From assembly GCA_016709025.1 (NCBI GenBank), contig JADJEQ010000007.1, forward strand, positions 1 through 36,915: 36,915 bases of DNA, read 5' to 3'. The stretch's first letter is position 1. Each line of letters starts with the position of its first letter. This DNA is from Bacteroidales bacterium (lineage in GTDB: Bacteria > Bacteroidota > Bacteroidia > Bacteroidales > Lentimicrobiaceae). Shown piece by piece: positions 28,201-36,915 of this stretch. The position numbers and the translations under genes were made by a program. The notes below the pieces were generated by a model, which was not told the DNA's origin, searched no databases, and was given only the letters and a program-made list of their open reading frames with translations.

Positions 28201-30947
28201 CTGCCCTGAAGATAGAAACCGACCGTGAAATCATCAAAGCGGAAAGGTGAGCCGCTGAATGCCTTGCTATTCAGATGTAACGCTGATAAATACGCAGTTC
28301 AGGAATGCGGGAATGTAAGTGATTTTCAATTCCTTTTACCCGGTTTATACTATGTGATGCTGCTGTTTGAAGACGATTCCTACCTGCTTTCAGATACGGT
28401 TGAAGTAAAAGCAGTGGTATTAATTACCTGAAAATCAATAATCCGGGTGTTTTCAAAAAGACGAAAAAGCAAGGCCATTTCAGAAGCCATCACCAAAAGT
28501 ATCCGAAATTCATCAGACGTTTTGAACAACGCTAAGGGAGAGTACTTCAAAAGCCTGATTGAAAGCAAAACCTTACTATGGCCCGGGCTTTAAAGTTTCC
28601 GGCAAGGTCGTGGATCAGGATGACAATACACCGGTTCCTTTTGTAAGCATTATGGTACCGGGCGCTAATTCCGGAACCACTTCTGATTTTGACGGTAACT
28701 TTTCGCTGATTGTCCCGGAAGGATTTAATACCATCGCTCTTTCATTTGTTGGCTATGAACCCCAAACGGTCCAGGTGAGGCCAGGAGAACCAATCGTGGT
28801 AAAACTGAAATCAAGCATTATGGACATAGAGGGTGTCGTGGTAACTGCATATGGAGTTCCCCTGATTTCAAAGGATCGTACATCAATGGGATATGGTTAT
28901 GAAGAAGTGGAAAAAATGGCTAATCGTAGTGCTACAGTAGCAACAACAGTTGGGGGTGTTTTCTCCATGGATGGTAACCGGATTAGTACAAGAGGATTCA
29001 ATCCTGTAACAGAGGTTCCTCAACCAGGGAGTTCACTGCCTGAACTTCAGATGCCGGAGTTCTATTCATCGCTGAGAACCAATTTCACCGACTGTGCTTA
29101 CTGGAAGCCAAACCTGACCACCGATGCAAATGGAAAGGCCTCTTTCACGGTTAAGTATCCCGACGACATCACCCGCTGGGATACATATGTACTTGGTATG
29201 GATGGACACCGCCATTCCGGCATAGCTGAAAATATGGTATTGTCGTATAAACCTTTGCTGGCCCAGTTATTCATGCCCCGCTTCCTGGTTGCAGGTGATA
29301 CAGTCAGTGCCCTGGGAAAGGTGATTAATTATACCGGTGATTCCATTCCGGTAACTACCCTTTTCGCTGTAAACGGTAAATCCAGCCCTGCCCGCTATGT
29401 TAAGTGTGCTGAATTGTTGCTCGATTCGCTGTTGGTCACAACTGAGAATGCAGATACCTTAAAAGTGAAATATACCCTTACCGGGGATGATGGTTACTTT
29501 GACGGTGAAGTCCGTGAAATACCTGTTAACCCATTTGGTATTGAAGAAGCCAAAGGAGTTTTTATGGTTTTGGCAAAAGATACCACCTTCACCCTGCCGG
29601 GAGCCTCTGAAACCGGAGAACTTCACATCAGCGCCACAGCCGATTTGCTGGATGTGGTTAAAGGTGACCTCAGGAATCTCAGGTACTATCCATACCTCTG
29701 CAATGAACAACTGGCTTCAAAACTGAAAGGACTGTTGCTTGAAAAGCAGATTTGCGTGTATCTTGAAGAAGATTTCAAAGGCGACAGGAGATCCGTAAGA
29801 TAATTTCAAGCTGGAAAAGAATCAGAATGACGAAAGTGGCTGGGGTTGGTGGGAAAAAAGCAGGACTTCGCCCTGGATCAGCCAGCATGTAATTGAATCG
29901 CTTCTGAAAGCGAGATCGGCCGGCTATGCCGTTGCGCTGAACGAGCGCAATATGATCGACAACTTAACACTGGGCATGTCGGTTGCGTCGAACGATGACC
30001 TGATCAGGAAACTGTATACCCTGAAAATGATTGATGCAAACATTCTGTTTGAGCAGTTTATCAGCCAGCTTGAACAGTCGCCTGATCTTACAGCCTTCCA
30101 GCAACTTCAAATCACTGAACTGAAACAACTCTGTGAATTGCCCTATTCACTGGCTGAACTGATGGGGAAACACAGCAAAACCCTTTTCGGGAATTATTTC
30201 TGGGGCAATGAGACCAACGACAGGATGGTTTATGACAACCCCATTACTTCGTCGCTTTGTGCCTACCGCATTCTGGAGCGTGACAGTGCAGGAAAACAGT
30301 ACCTGCCCCATATTGTGGGCTATCTGCTTGAAGCAAGGACAAATACAGGCTGGAGAAACACCTATGAAACCTCTAAAATTCTTGAAACCCTGCTGCCTTC
30401 CTGGGCCGGAATACCTGCTGAACGGCGAAAGCCATCGCTGCAGCTGAGTGGTCCGTTGAATGTTACGGTAAAAGAATTTCCATACACAGCAACTACTTCT
30501 GATACCAGCTTACTCAGGGTTGAAAATCAAGGCAAAATGCCGGTTTATTTCACCGCATACACCCGGTATTTTGAATCAAATCCCAAGGCTGTTGACAGTG
30601 TTTTCGAAGTCAGCACCTCTTTGGCAGGATGGAGAATGTAAATATCCTGGAAAGCAGGTGAAGCAACTGTTTTGAAAGTTACCATCAGGGTTGATCAACC
30701 GGCTGAATATGTGATGATTGAAGTGCCCATCCCGGCGGGCTGTTCCTATGATGACAAGGCCGGATGGTATCCGGGCGAAGAATACCGTGAGCAGTTCAGG
30801 GATCATACTTCGATCTTTTGCAACCGCCTGTCAACCGGTAGTTACACCTTCGAAATACGATTGCTTCCGCGATACACAGGCAGTTATTCACTCCTGCCCG
30901 CAAAGGCGGAATTGATGTACTTTCCAACCTTTTTCCGGAAGGAATGA
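25205..30947 (+). CDS. Bacterial alpha-2-macroglobulin with embedded carboxypeptidase-regulatory/plug-like segment (frameshifted)
   Basis: About 1,910 residues after repair. MRLLTMFLVVACSFHF ... IYAQ is a signal peptide. The MG2-type domain is at 25970-26300 (SKPMYRPGDTLKFKSFVVDS). Further MG domains follow, to 28430. Near 28590-28850 lies a carboxypeptidase-regulatory-like domain (SGKVVDQDDNTPVPFVSIMV, DFDGNFSLIVPEG, ALSFVGYEPQTV), continued by a plug-like stretch (IEGVVVTAYGVPLISKDRT). Then comes the A2M domain proper (CAYWKPNLTTDANGKASFTV, PDDITRWDTYVLGMDG), the thioester-type motif CNEQ within YPYLCNEQLASKLKGLL (about 29688), a helical thioester domain (DESGWGWWEKS) and the MG10 end (YVMIEVPIPAGCSYDDKAGW, LLPRYTGSYSL, KAELMYFPTF). 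Such proteins trap attacking proteases in the periplasm. About twelve frameshifts. No penicillin-binding protein gene, the usual neighbour of this family, is adjacent. Confidence 0.85.
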
Positions 30948-31126
30948 GGCCAGGCGGGTGTGGATAAAATAGGGAAGGAGAGGGCAGGAGTTGAGCCTGC
31001 TGCGTAAAGTCAAAAAGGAAGATGGACACCAAAGCACAAAAGCACCAAAGTAGGCGTTATTATATAATAGACTCAGGGTTCAAATTCTAATAAAAGCCTT
31101 AAAAATCAGGCTGTTAATATGTAATT

Positions 31127-31337
31127 CAATGTCGTATAGTTAAAGGAATGAATAAAAAATTAACCGCAGAGAACCGCAAAGTTGATCGCAGAGAACCGCA
31201 AAGAAATGTGAATGCTTGTTGCTTTGCGGCTCCTGTCTGCCGAGTTTACCCGCCTCAGGAGGGCAGGCAGGTTTGCGTGTCCTCTGCACTTTGCGTTTAG
31301 ACCTTTCTGCATCCTAATCCTTAACTAAACGACATTG
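31127..31337. mobile_element. MITE-like element, family B (211 bp)
   Basis: The ends CAATGTCGTATAGTTAA (31127-31143) and TTAACTAAACGACATTG (31321-31337) are inverted repeats matching at 16 of 17 positions. ATATGTAATT/AATTACATAT lies outside both ends and may extend the repeat. Inside is a tandem pair of CGCAGAGAACCGCAAAG (31165-31181 and 31187-31203), answered in inverted form by CTTTGCGG near 31221 and CTTTGCG near 31289, plus a CCTGTCTGCCGAG/GGGCAGGCAGG palindrome. No gene. A solo copy of the end sits at 32094. Confidence 0.6.
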
Positions 31338-31406
31338 ATATGTAATTGGTTATCAATTTCAAATAGGGAAATAGAATCTTTTGTGCTTATCAATTCTTTT
31401 GATTTT

Positions 31407-31467
31407 GAGACTGTTTAAATTTTACTAAACCCTATTGAAAATCAAATTAAAAATTTTAAACAGTCTC
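31407..31467. mobile_element. MITE-like element, family A, copy 3 (61-bp deletion form)
   Basis: GAGACTGTTTAAA (31407-31419) and TTTAAACAGTCTC (31455-31467) are perfect inverted repeats around a 35-base core. The core consists of the two subterminal segments of copy 1 (CCCTATTGAAAATC and TTTTACTAAA), joined with the middle missing. It overlaps the 3' end of the minus-strand lipoprotein-like gene, whose open frame reads through the right repeat to a stop at 31442. It may act as that gene's terminator hairpin. Confidence 0.65.
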
Positions 31468-31996
31468 TTAATATTGTAATCGGATTTAAAACCCCACGGG
31501 TGGTGGTTCTGTTAACACAATAGGATCCGGTGGCAGCGTTTTGCAGTTCAATACTGAAATTCAAAGGCTCCTGTTCACCGATATAAGGTTCAATAAACTG
31601 AATCTGATATTGCCGGGATTCAATGCCAGTTACTTCAATGTCAAGATCATACAGGCAATCACAATTGCAAAGGGGCATGTTGTTCAGATTCCTGAATAAT
31701 AATGGTATCGTTGCTGATTGTAACATTGCATGAAAGATTGCCCGGACAGCAATTGAAACCAGCATTGATGTGCTTTAATAACAGTTTGTTGTTTGTTGCT
31801 TCAAAGGTGTATTCGACACAAGACAGACTGTCTGAAACTTCTGTAGTACCCGACCCGGATTTATTGTTTTTACAATCGGATTAGCCGACCAACTGCCCGT
31901 TTACACCGGAAGGCTGATTGGTTTCATTTTCATGGTTACGCTGAGTATCATTGTAGTAATGACTACCGTTATGAATAGTTTCATAATAGTTTTCAT
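31442..31996 (-). CDS. Putative lipoprotein of Bacteroidota, about 170 residues (frameshifted)
   Basis: It starts MKTIMKLFITVVITTMILSV, a signal sequence, and then (after a shift) NHENETNQPSGVNGQL, DSLSCVEYTFEATNNKLLLK, INAGFNCCPGNLSCNVTISN, DTIIIQESEQHAPLQCNCD and CLYDLDIEVTGIESRQY, then FIEPYIGEQEPLNFSIEL. It is unusually rich in Cys (C-V-E-Y, CCPG, C-N-C-D-C), suggesting disulfides in an exported protein. The lipobox Cys itself is lost in a frameshift, so lipidation is inference. Frameshifts lie near 31935, 31870 and 31680. The natural stop is uncertain: the frame runs into the MITE and stops at 31442, while a TAA in another frame occurs at 31486. I know no function. Confidence 0.55.
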
Positions 31997-32093
31997 GCCG
32001 CTTCGGATTAACAGATTGTTATTACAGATATATAAAGATACAAGAATGTTATAAGGTTGCATACCAGATTGGTTTTATTCAAGGAATGGTATC

Positions 32094-32110
32094 CAATGTC
32101 GTTTAGTTAA
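32094..32110. repeat. Solo terminal repeat of MITE family B
   Basis: CAATGTCGTTTAGTTAA here is the exact complement of the right end of the element at 31127-31337. No matching inverted end follows within 300 bases, so this is a remnant or one end of a damaged element. Confidence 0.55.
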
Positions 32111-32142
32111 GGTTTGTATCGGAAAATTAAATGATAAGGTAT

Positions 32143-32180
32143 CCTTCGACTACGCTCAGGATGACTGTCAGTCTGAGCGA
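32143..32180. repeat. REP-like palindromic sequence
   Basis: CCTTCGACTACGCTCAGGATGAC is followed by TGTCAGTCTGAGCGA, a partly complementary arrangement. The TTCGACTnCGCTCA core also occurs inside the element at 18766-18958 (both orientations) and in part near 24785. Such repeats are common between genes in Bacteroidota. Confidence 0.55.
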
Positions 32181-32281
32181 AAAAGCATTGACCACAACCT
32201 GAACGGTTGAACAATGAACTAAAGATAACTGAAATTCTCGTGTATGAAACTGCCCCGGTTTAATAACTTTCATAAACCTTG

Positions 32282-32958
32282 TTATGGGCTCAAATTCTGT
32301 TTATTGGGGTTATCAGTTTGCCGGGGTGAAACCGGATGGGGATAAAAGTATGAATCGACCGGTACACCATCTTTCGTAACGGGAGTCCATTTGGGCATGA
32401 TTTCAATTACACGCCATGATTCACAGTCAAGAAAGATATCAACACCGTTGGAAATTGAAATAACCTGTACATTGCCTTCAGCTGTTATTTTGATATGAAC
32501 CATCACCCTTCCCTGTGAGTTGTTTTCTATTGATTCATGGGGATAACGTACGTTTTCTCTCAAATACATGATATGATCCTCCTGTGTTCAAAGTGGGCCG
32601 GGGTAAAATCCAGTGTCAGGTTGCTTTTCGAGTCCTGGGGGTATTCAAAGTACAGCCATCCTTACTTTGACATCGGGTAAACCAGTTTGTCGAAATTTCT
32701 TTCATAAATCACTTCTCCGTCTTTATCATAGGTTTTCCAGATGCCGGATGGATGATCATTCGTGGTTGATCTGATATCAACCGGCTTACCTGACTTGATA
32801 TTGAAGATCTCCGATGTTTTTATCCCATCGTCACTCACGGATATTATTTTTTTGTATCTGGCCTTGCTCTGAGGCACTTCTTCATAGCAATTAACATCTT
32901 TAAAATATTTATACGATTTGGTAATCTGGCCATTTGCACCAATAACCATGATGATCAT
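32282..32958 (-). CDS. TonB C-terminal-domain protein (energy-transducer paralogue, frameshifted)
   Basis: The N-terminal half has a hydrophobic leader (LLRKEPLFLCCMIIMVIGAN, the open frame continuing upstream of the first ATG at 32958), then a MORN-like segment (TTNDHPSGIWKTYDKDGEVI). The second half is a TonB C-terminal domain: MYLRENVRYPHESIENNSQG, RVMVHIKITAEGNVQVISI, SNGVDIFLDCESWRVIEIMP and KWTP. The two halves are joined by a frameshift near 32600. True TonB proteins have a membrane anchor and a Pro-rich linker; here a signal-peptide-like leader and a short body suggest one of the secreted TonB-C paralogues of Bacteroidota rather than the TonB that energises receptors. The start is uncertain by some 40 bases. 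Confidence 0.7.
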
Positions 32959-33333
32959 GCAGCAGAGAAACAGGGGTTCTTTTCTAAGGAGGTTGTTTTG
33001 ATTGAGTATTTATTGACGGAATGGGGTAGCGTAACTTTAATCGCAAAGAAAATGCAATCCAAATTTCTAACCAGTTCCGGCTGGCGGTTTTCAATTCCAA
33101 TTTCCAAATTGACATTCTTCCATCATTCCAATATTCCAAACTCTTCCGGCGGTTTGGCGCGTCCTTGCCTGCCTTCTTGCATTGCGGCGGCGCTTCTGCG
33201 TGCTGCCGCAGGTTACAGGCGGTGCGTGCCTGGCTGCCAAATCGGTGCAATGTTTGCGCGTTTTATCTTCTACCTGCTGCGTCTGGCAGCAGGCCCGCGC
33301 GTGCCCGGCTTGTTAGACGGTCTGGAACAAGGG
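32959..33333. repeat. G+C-rich repeat-type intergenic stretch
   Basis: No gene is credible here. Bases 33150-33310 are markedly richer in G+C than the surroundings, with repeated CTGCCGCAGG, CTGCTGCGTCTGGCAGCAGG and GCCCGCGCGTGCCCGG palindromes. TGTTTGCGCGTTTTATCTTCT at 33251-33271 is nearly the same as 24889-24911. The open frames across it on the plus strand have the composition of the palindromes rather than of proteins. It looks like fragments of dispersed repeats. Confidence 0.5.
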
Positions 33334-33814
33334 TTAAGAATCCAAACGTACAGATTTGTAAACTTACCTTCCGTAAAGATTTCTTATTTCCCTGGTTATC
33401 GTGGGCATCAAAGTGGAACTTGCCTGAAATGGTTTTTTTGGCTTTGTCATATTCAGTGATAACAACTTGTCCGGTGGGATTGCTGCTGTAGTTTGAAGAG
33501 AAAACGCCCAGGGAAGATATAACCACAGGAAGGCCAAAGTTATCATAATTGTTCTTCATAAAGTTAACCGTACCGGTTCCTGTGCAGATAAAAGAGAGTT
33601 TAAAATTCTGGTCATAGCTGACATCCTGGCAACTGATATCCACCAGGTTGTCCGACTCGTCCTGCATAACACTGATCTCGGAAGCGTTCCATAAAACCCC
33701 GTCGATGAGGCACGACACGACAGGGGTATCGGAATCCTGTTTTTCGTCTTTTTACAACTGAAGGATGAAACCAGAAGTGGAAATCATCAGAATCGGGAAA
33801 TACATACTTTTCAT
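33334..33814 (-). CDS. DUF6252-like lipoprotein, about 160 residues (frameshifted)
   Basis: The leader MKSMYFPILMISTSGFIL is followed, after a small indel, by a recoverable lipobox region (SSCKKDEKQDSDTP), then the body: VSCLIDGVLWNASEISVMQD, ISCQDVSYDQNFKLSFIC, GTGTVNFMKNNYDNFG, NPTGQVVITEYDKAKKTIS, GKFHFDAHDNQGNKK and a C-terminal GKFTN. The pattern of a short secreted beta-rich domain with K-T-I-S-G-x-F-x-F and a final G-x-F-T-N is what I associate with DUF6252 lipoproteins; the assignment is from memory. Frameshifts lie near 33755 and 33365. The stop at 33334-33336 assumes one more shift after KFTN; otherwise the frame runs on into repeat DNA. Confidence 0.6.
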
Positions 33815-33924
33815 AATCTTTATTTTTTAGATGGTTGAATTATTAATGACTTTTTTAGCTTTTAATACAACCCACCCTAAAGGACGGGGCTATTCAAAAA
33901 TGCAATTAGATTTATAATCAGTCC

Positions 33925-36915
33925 TCAATCCTGCCCGGGATCAGCTATCATCTTCTCAAATGCCTGAAAATGCTTTTCGGCAGGCAGTTCCGGTCCATCG
34001 CCCCGTATGTTCCGTAACAGACTCAACATATGGCGGGATTGAATTATCATTTGGATAGGGTCCGGCAATATAAAAGGGAAACATCCGTTTTCCTTCTTCC
34101 CATTCATCAGTTACACTGAACAAGTAGACGCTGAAGTGCCCCTTCATAAACAAAGATCTTTTCGGCTTTGAGTGTAATCGTCTCAGGCTGAATATCATCA
34201 TATTCAAGATATTGATAAAGATCGCCGGCAATGGAAACCTGATTGTTGAATTCTGCGGGCATCAGTTCAATTTTGCCTGATTCAAGGAGAAAATCGTGGA
34301 ACTCTCTGCGCAACCAGGATCAGCCGCGATTCTCTGCATATCCTTTCCTGAATTCCAGATTATTTCTGACCGATGTTTGAGAACATTGAATTCGATGTAT
34401 CTGTTCGTGGAATTCCTGTTTTTATAAGTAATGAATTGATCTGAGGATCGTTGTAAAAGAGAAATGTAAAACAGCTGGGGTATAATAATCGCCTTCATAC
34501 AATTGTCCGGGATTCGATGACAGTTGTTTCAAAAGCAGTGTAATTTTAACTTATAGGATTCTAACCCTGCGGGAGAATTAGCATGCCTTTATCGAGCAAG
34601 GTAGCTGTTAAGTGAATGACATCATCCCGGTTCAGTGTATCCTGCAGTAATTCAAGGATTTCAGGGAAAAGCCTGGCTATTCCTAGCTTGAAATCTTGAA
34701 GCAAATTCAAAACTTTGTATTTGTAGATGGTATTGGAGGAATCGAGTACCAGTTGTTGTTTCACAAATGGTTGGTATGCAGAATCATAGTAGTTGCCAGC
34801 ACAGCCAATGTCGAAGGTTTCGATGAGTGGGTGGGGCAGATGGAATTCAAAGTCAGTCTGTACAACTCTTTGCAAAGTAGCTGCTATCCAAATCATTGCC
34901 TGACGGAGCTAATCAAAAGAGCCCTTGTGCTTCTATAGGGAGGGTGTCGTCAGTAAAGTTCCCGTGTAACTTCTGCCACACCAAAGGAATTTCATCCTTT
35001 GAGAAACTGGAAAACGAAAGTGCTTTGTAAGCCTGCTTTTTACCAGTGAATCGGATGAAGTGAGGCCGGCAAGCAATGCAATTGTTTATTTTCAGTGAGT
35101 TTCCCCGGGGTGGTGGTGTCACTTATACTGAATGAGTCAAGACATCGCTGAACCGGACCGATATCCTGGTATATCCCGGGGTGTCCTTGTTATGAGCTTG
35201 CACATGCTTCAACCCTTCAGAATCAGTTTTGATCTGGTTAGCAGGTGATTTGAATTTGACATAGTCACAAACTGCCAGAGAGTGGTGTTCCTGACAATTT
35301 TGTTTGCGAAATAATTGAATCGCCTAGAAGCATCTGACGCATCAAGACAGTATTTTCTCAAAAAGCACTGTCCAGGTTGCTTTGGTAAAAGGTGAATATA
35401 CTTTTCTGGATATCATCACTTTATCACCCGTAATAGATCCAAAGAGTTGTAGTTTTCCGATGAAACATACGTCGTTGAAGTATTCATCTTCAGTCCGTGA
35501 AAATGAATCGGAGCCAGCGCAGAAAAATGGCCTTCTTCATTGTTCACCGGTTTCCATTGAACAGTCGTACCTTTAAGCTTAAATGAATTGAAGAAGAAAC
35601 CGGATTGCGTTTCATCCCTTATCTTTAGTAGCTTTTCCCGAAATCAGATGTAGATTCTTGTGCCACGCACAACAGATAATACCTGCAATGTTTGTCCGTT
35701 ATTCATGTCAAAGGAAAATCGCAGGGCAAGAAAACCGAACATGGTTTCTTTTTTTCAGAAATCAGGTTGGAATTTTCCAATGTGTACATGTTGCTTTTAT
35801 CAACAAATCACCAGGGTATCATCGGGATATTAATTTAATTTATTGTCGATATACTGTACTGCAAATTCGCGCCGGTAGAAATGTCAATACCGGATATAAC
35901 GCCTACAATAGACCGTTTTCCCCATCACTTGCATCTGTCATCACATTTTCTTTCGGATAGCCAGGGAATTCAACTTCATAAGCGCCTTTTTCAGAATGGA
36001 AAACTGACCAGTTTTCAGCAACTTTATCAATGAATCTGAATGAATCAATGAATCGATTTATGTCCTCCTTTTCATTTTCATCACTATTCAGTCCAAAAAT
36101 TGATATAAATATTGTCATTTTCACGGGCAATCCGGAAGGAAACATTAATCGATTCATTTTTATCAGGTCAGCCTGTCTGAAGCCAATACCATTTTGCTCA
36201 ACGGATTTAACCCTGATCTTTGCCGGATTAACTTTCCAGGCCGTTTGAGAAAACATAACCGCCAGGCTGTCCATATCTGTAATGTGCGTATACTGAAGCT
36301 GGCGGGCAAATGCCATGTAAAAACCTGTTTGTTCCGATGTCAAAACAAATCCCATGCATTATACCCATGGGAAAATTTAAGTATAAACGACTGGTCAAGC
36401 ATATCCAACTGAAACCGGATTTTGGATCAGAATAAGCAACCCAGTATTTCAATATTCTGAACGGAAATTTCACCAGCCCGGTAAAGGCCCTTTTTACCTT
36501 GGGTTCGTAACAGTGAACCCTTCTTTGCCTCTGAGGATTTCGATGAGTCCTTCTTTACCCGGAAGATGGCCTATTCCTATTGTATAAAATGCACTTCTGT
36601 TTCTTTGAAATGCTGTCAATCTGTAAGCCATTCCATAATTCCTGTCGGTAAACAGGCCTTATACGATTCGCAGGCATCTCGTCCGGGAGCCTCTCTTAAC
36701 TGCTTTAAGGTCGGCTTTTCTGTAAATTTCACCATTCTGCCGTCTTTAGTCAGCCGCTTTTTCCGATGGTAAAATCGCATAATCTATTCTCAGACTGTCA
36801 GAAAACTGGTCAAAAAGTTTTATCTGGGTATTCAGTTCTAAATCTGATACATATTTCTCCTCATGCCCTGCAATGCTGTAATAACTGTCGAGTACAACCG
36901 GCATTCGCTTATTAT
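33925..36915 (-). CDS. TraB/GumN-family protein with long C-terminal region (5' end outside window, frameshifted)
   Basis: At the right edge the minus strand encodes the end of a TraB/GumN domain: MPVVLDSYYSIAGHEEKYV, IKLFDQFSDSLRIDYAILPS, EKAAD, then LTDRNYGMAYRLTAF and the hallmark SAFYTIGIGHLPGKEGLIEI followed by LRGKEGFTVT. The C-terminal part continues with TSEQTGFYMAFARQLQYTHI, SEKGAYEVEFPGYPKENVMT (near 35950), FSSFSKDEIPLVWQKLHGNF, LLQDFKLGIARLFPEILELL, LYEGDYYTPAVLHFSF, FNNQVSIAGDLYQYLEYDD, FSVYLFSVTDEWEEGKRMFP followed by FYIAGPYPND, and ends PAEKHFQAFEKMIADPGQD. Over 990 codons are present. I read all this as one gene because no internal start or spacer is visible, but very many frameshifts (some 15-20) make that uncertain. 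TraB/GumN proteins are haem-binding/protease-like; activity here is unknown. Confidence 0.65.

Noticed and set aside
31165..31203. CRISPR-like direct repeats
   Set aside because: Only two 17-bp units with a 5-bp spacer, no further units and no cas genes; they lie inside a MITE-like element.
33165..33491. Plus-strand open frame of 108 codons across the G+C-rich stretch
   Set aside because: Its composition comes from palindromic repeat DNA and from the reverse strand of the DUF6252-like gene.

Overview
The window looks like a chromosomal piece from an uncultured member of Bacteroidota, probably of the Bacteroidales/Marinilabiliales type. Reasons: moderate-to-low G+C; a type IX secretion (T9SS) C-terminal signal; FISUMP-type surface modules; an NfeD-FloA pair; a DUF5362-like membrane protein; TraB/GumN and TonB-C paralogues; and at least one promoter of the TTG...TAnnTTTG class used by the Bacteroidota primary sigma factor. 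No tRNA, rRNA, phage, integrase, transposase or CRISPR array is visible.

Almost every gene is broken by one to many single-base frameshifts, yet the pieces join into ordinary full-length proteins, and several breaks fall in homopolymers. I read this mainly as uncorrected indel error in the assembly, with some real losses (for example the internal deletion in the aminotransferase). Gene boundaries below are given for the reconstructed genes. Only the HEAT-like gene (12174-12692) and the DUF5362-like gene (12713-13186) are clearly intact.

Layout. 1-1386: Spy/CpxP-like and Nudix genes on the minus strand. 1626-4221: a plus-strand run of a small conserved protein, an M48 lipoprotein-type metalloprotease, an NfeD-like protein and the flotillin FloA (a membrane quality-control set), closed by a terminator. 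4339-7056: a long RelA/SpoT homologue and an S1-like OB protein. 7074-7495: palindromes, a promoter and a roughly 320-nt terminated transcript rich in GCAA-capped hairpins (candidate structured RNA). 7731-11680: a large secreted adhesin-like protein combining cohesin-like, dockerin-like, Fn3-like and two lectin-fold (FISUMP) modules. The last 111-113 bp of the candidate RNA are duplicated beyond this gene (11806-11918), so the adhesin is flanked by direct repeats. 12174-13895: small housekeeping-type genes. 14038-16047: glycogen branching enzyme. 16249-17078: voltage-gated K+ channel with a zinc ribbon tail. 17198-18715: HerA-like DUF853 ATPase. 18966-19669: class IV aminotransferase. 19806-22797: CotH/lamin-tail T9SS cargo. 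23099-24599: M19-like amidohydrolase. 25205-30947: giant alpha-2-macroglobulin with an embedded carboxypeptidase-regulatory/plug-like segment. 31442-36915: minus-strand lipoprotein-like genes, a TonB-C protein and a large TraB/GumN protein running off the right edge.

The intergenic regions are rich in small inverted-repeat elements. One MITE-like family (ends ACTGTYTAAA) has three copies, a second family (ends CAATGTCGTTTAGTTAA) has one full copy plus a solo end, and there are REP-like TTCGACTnCGCTCA palindromes.
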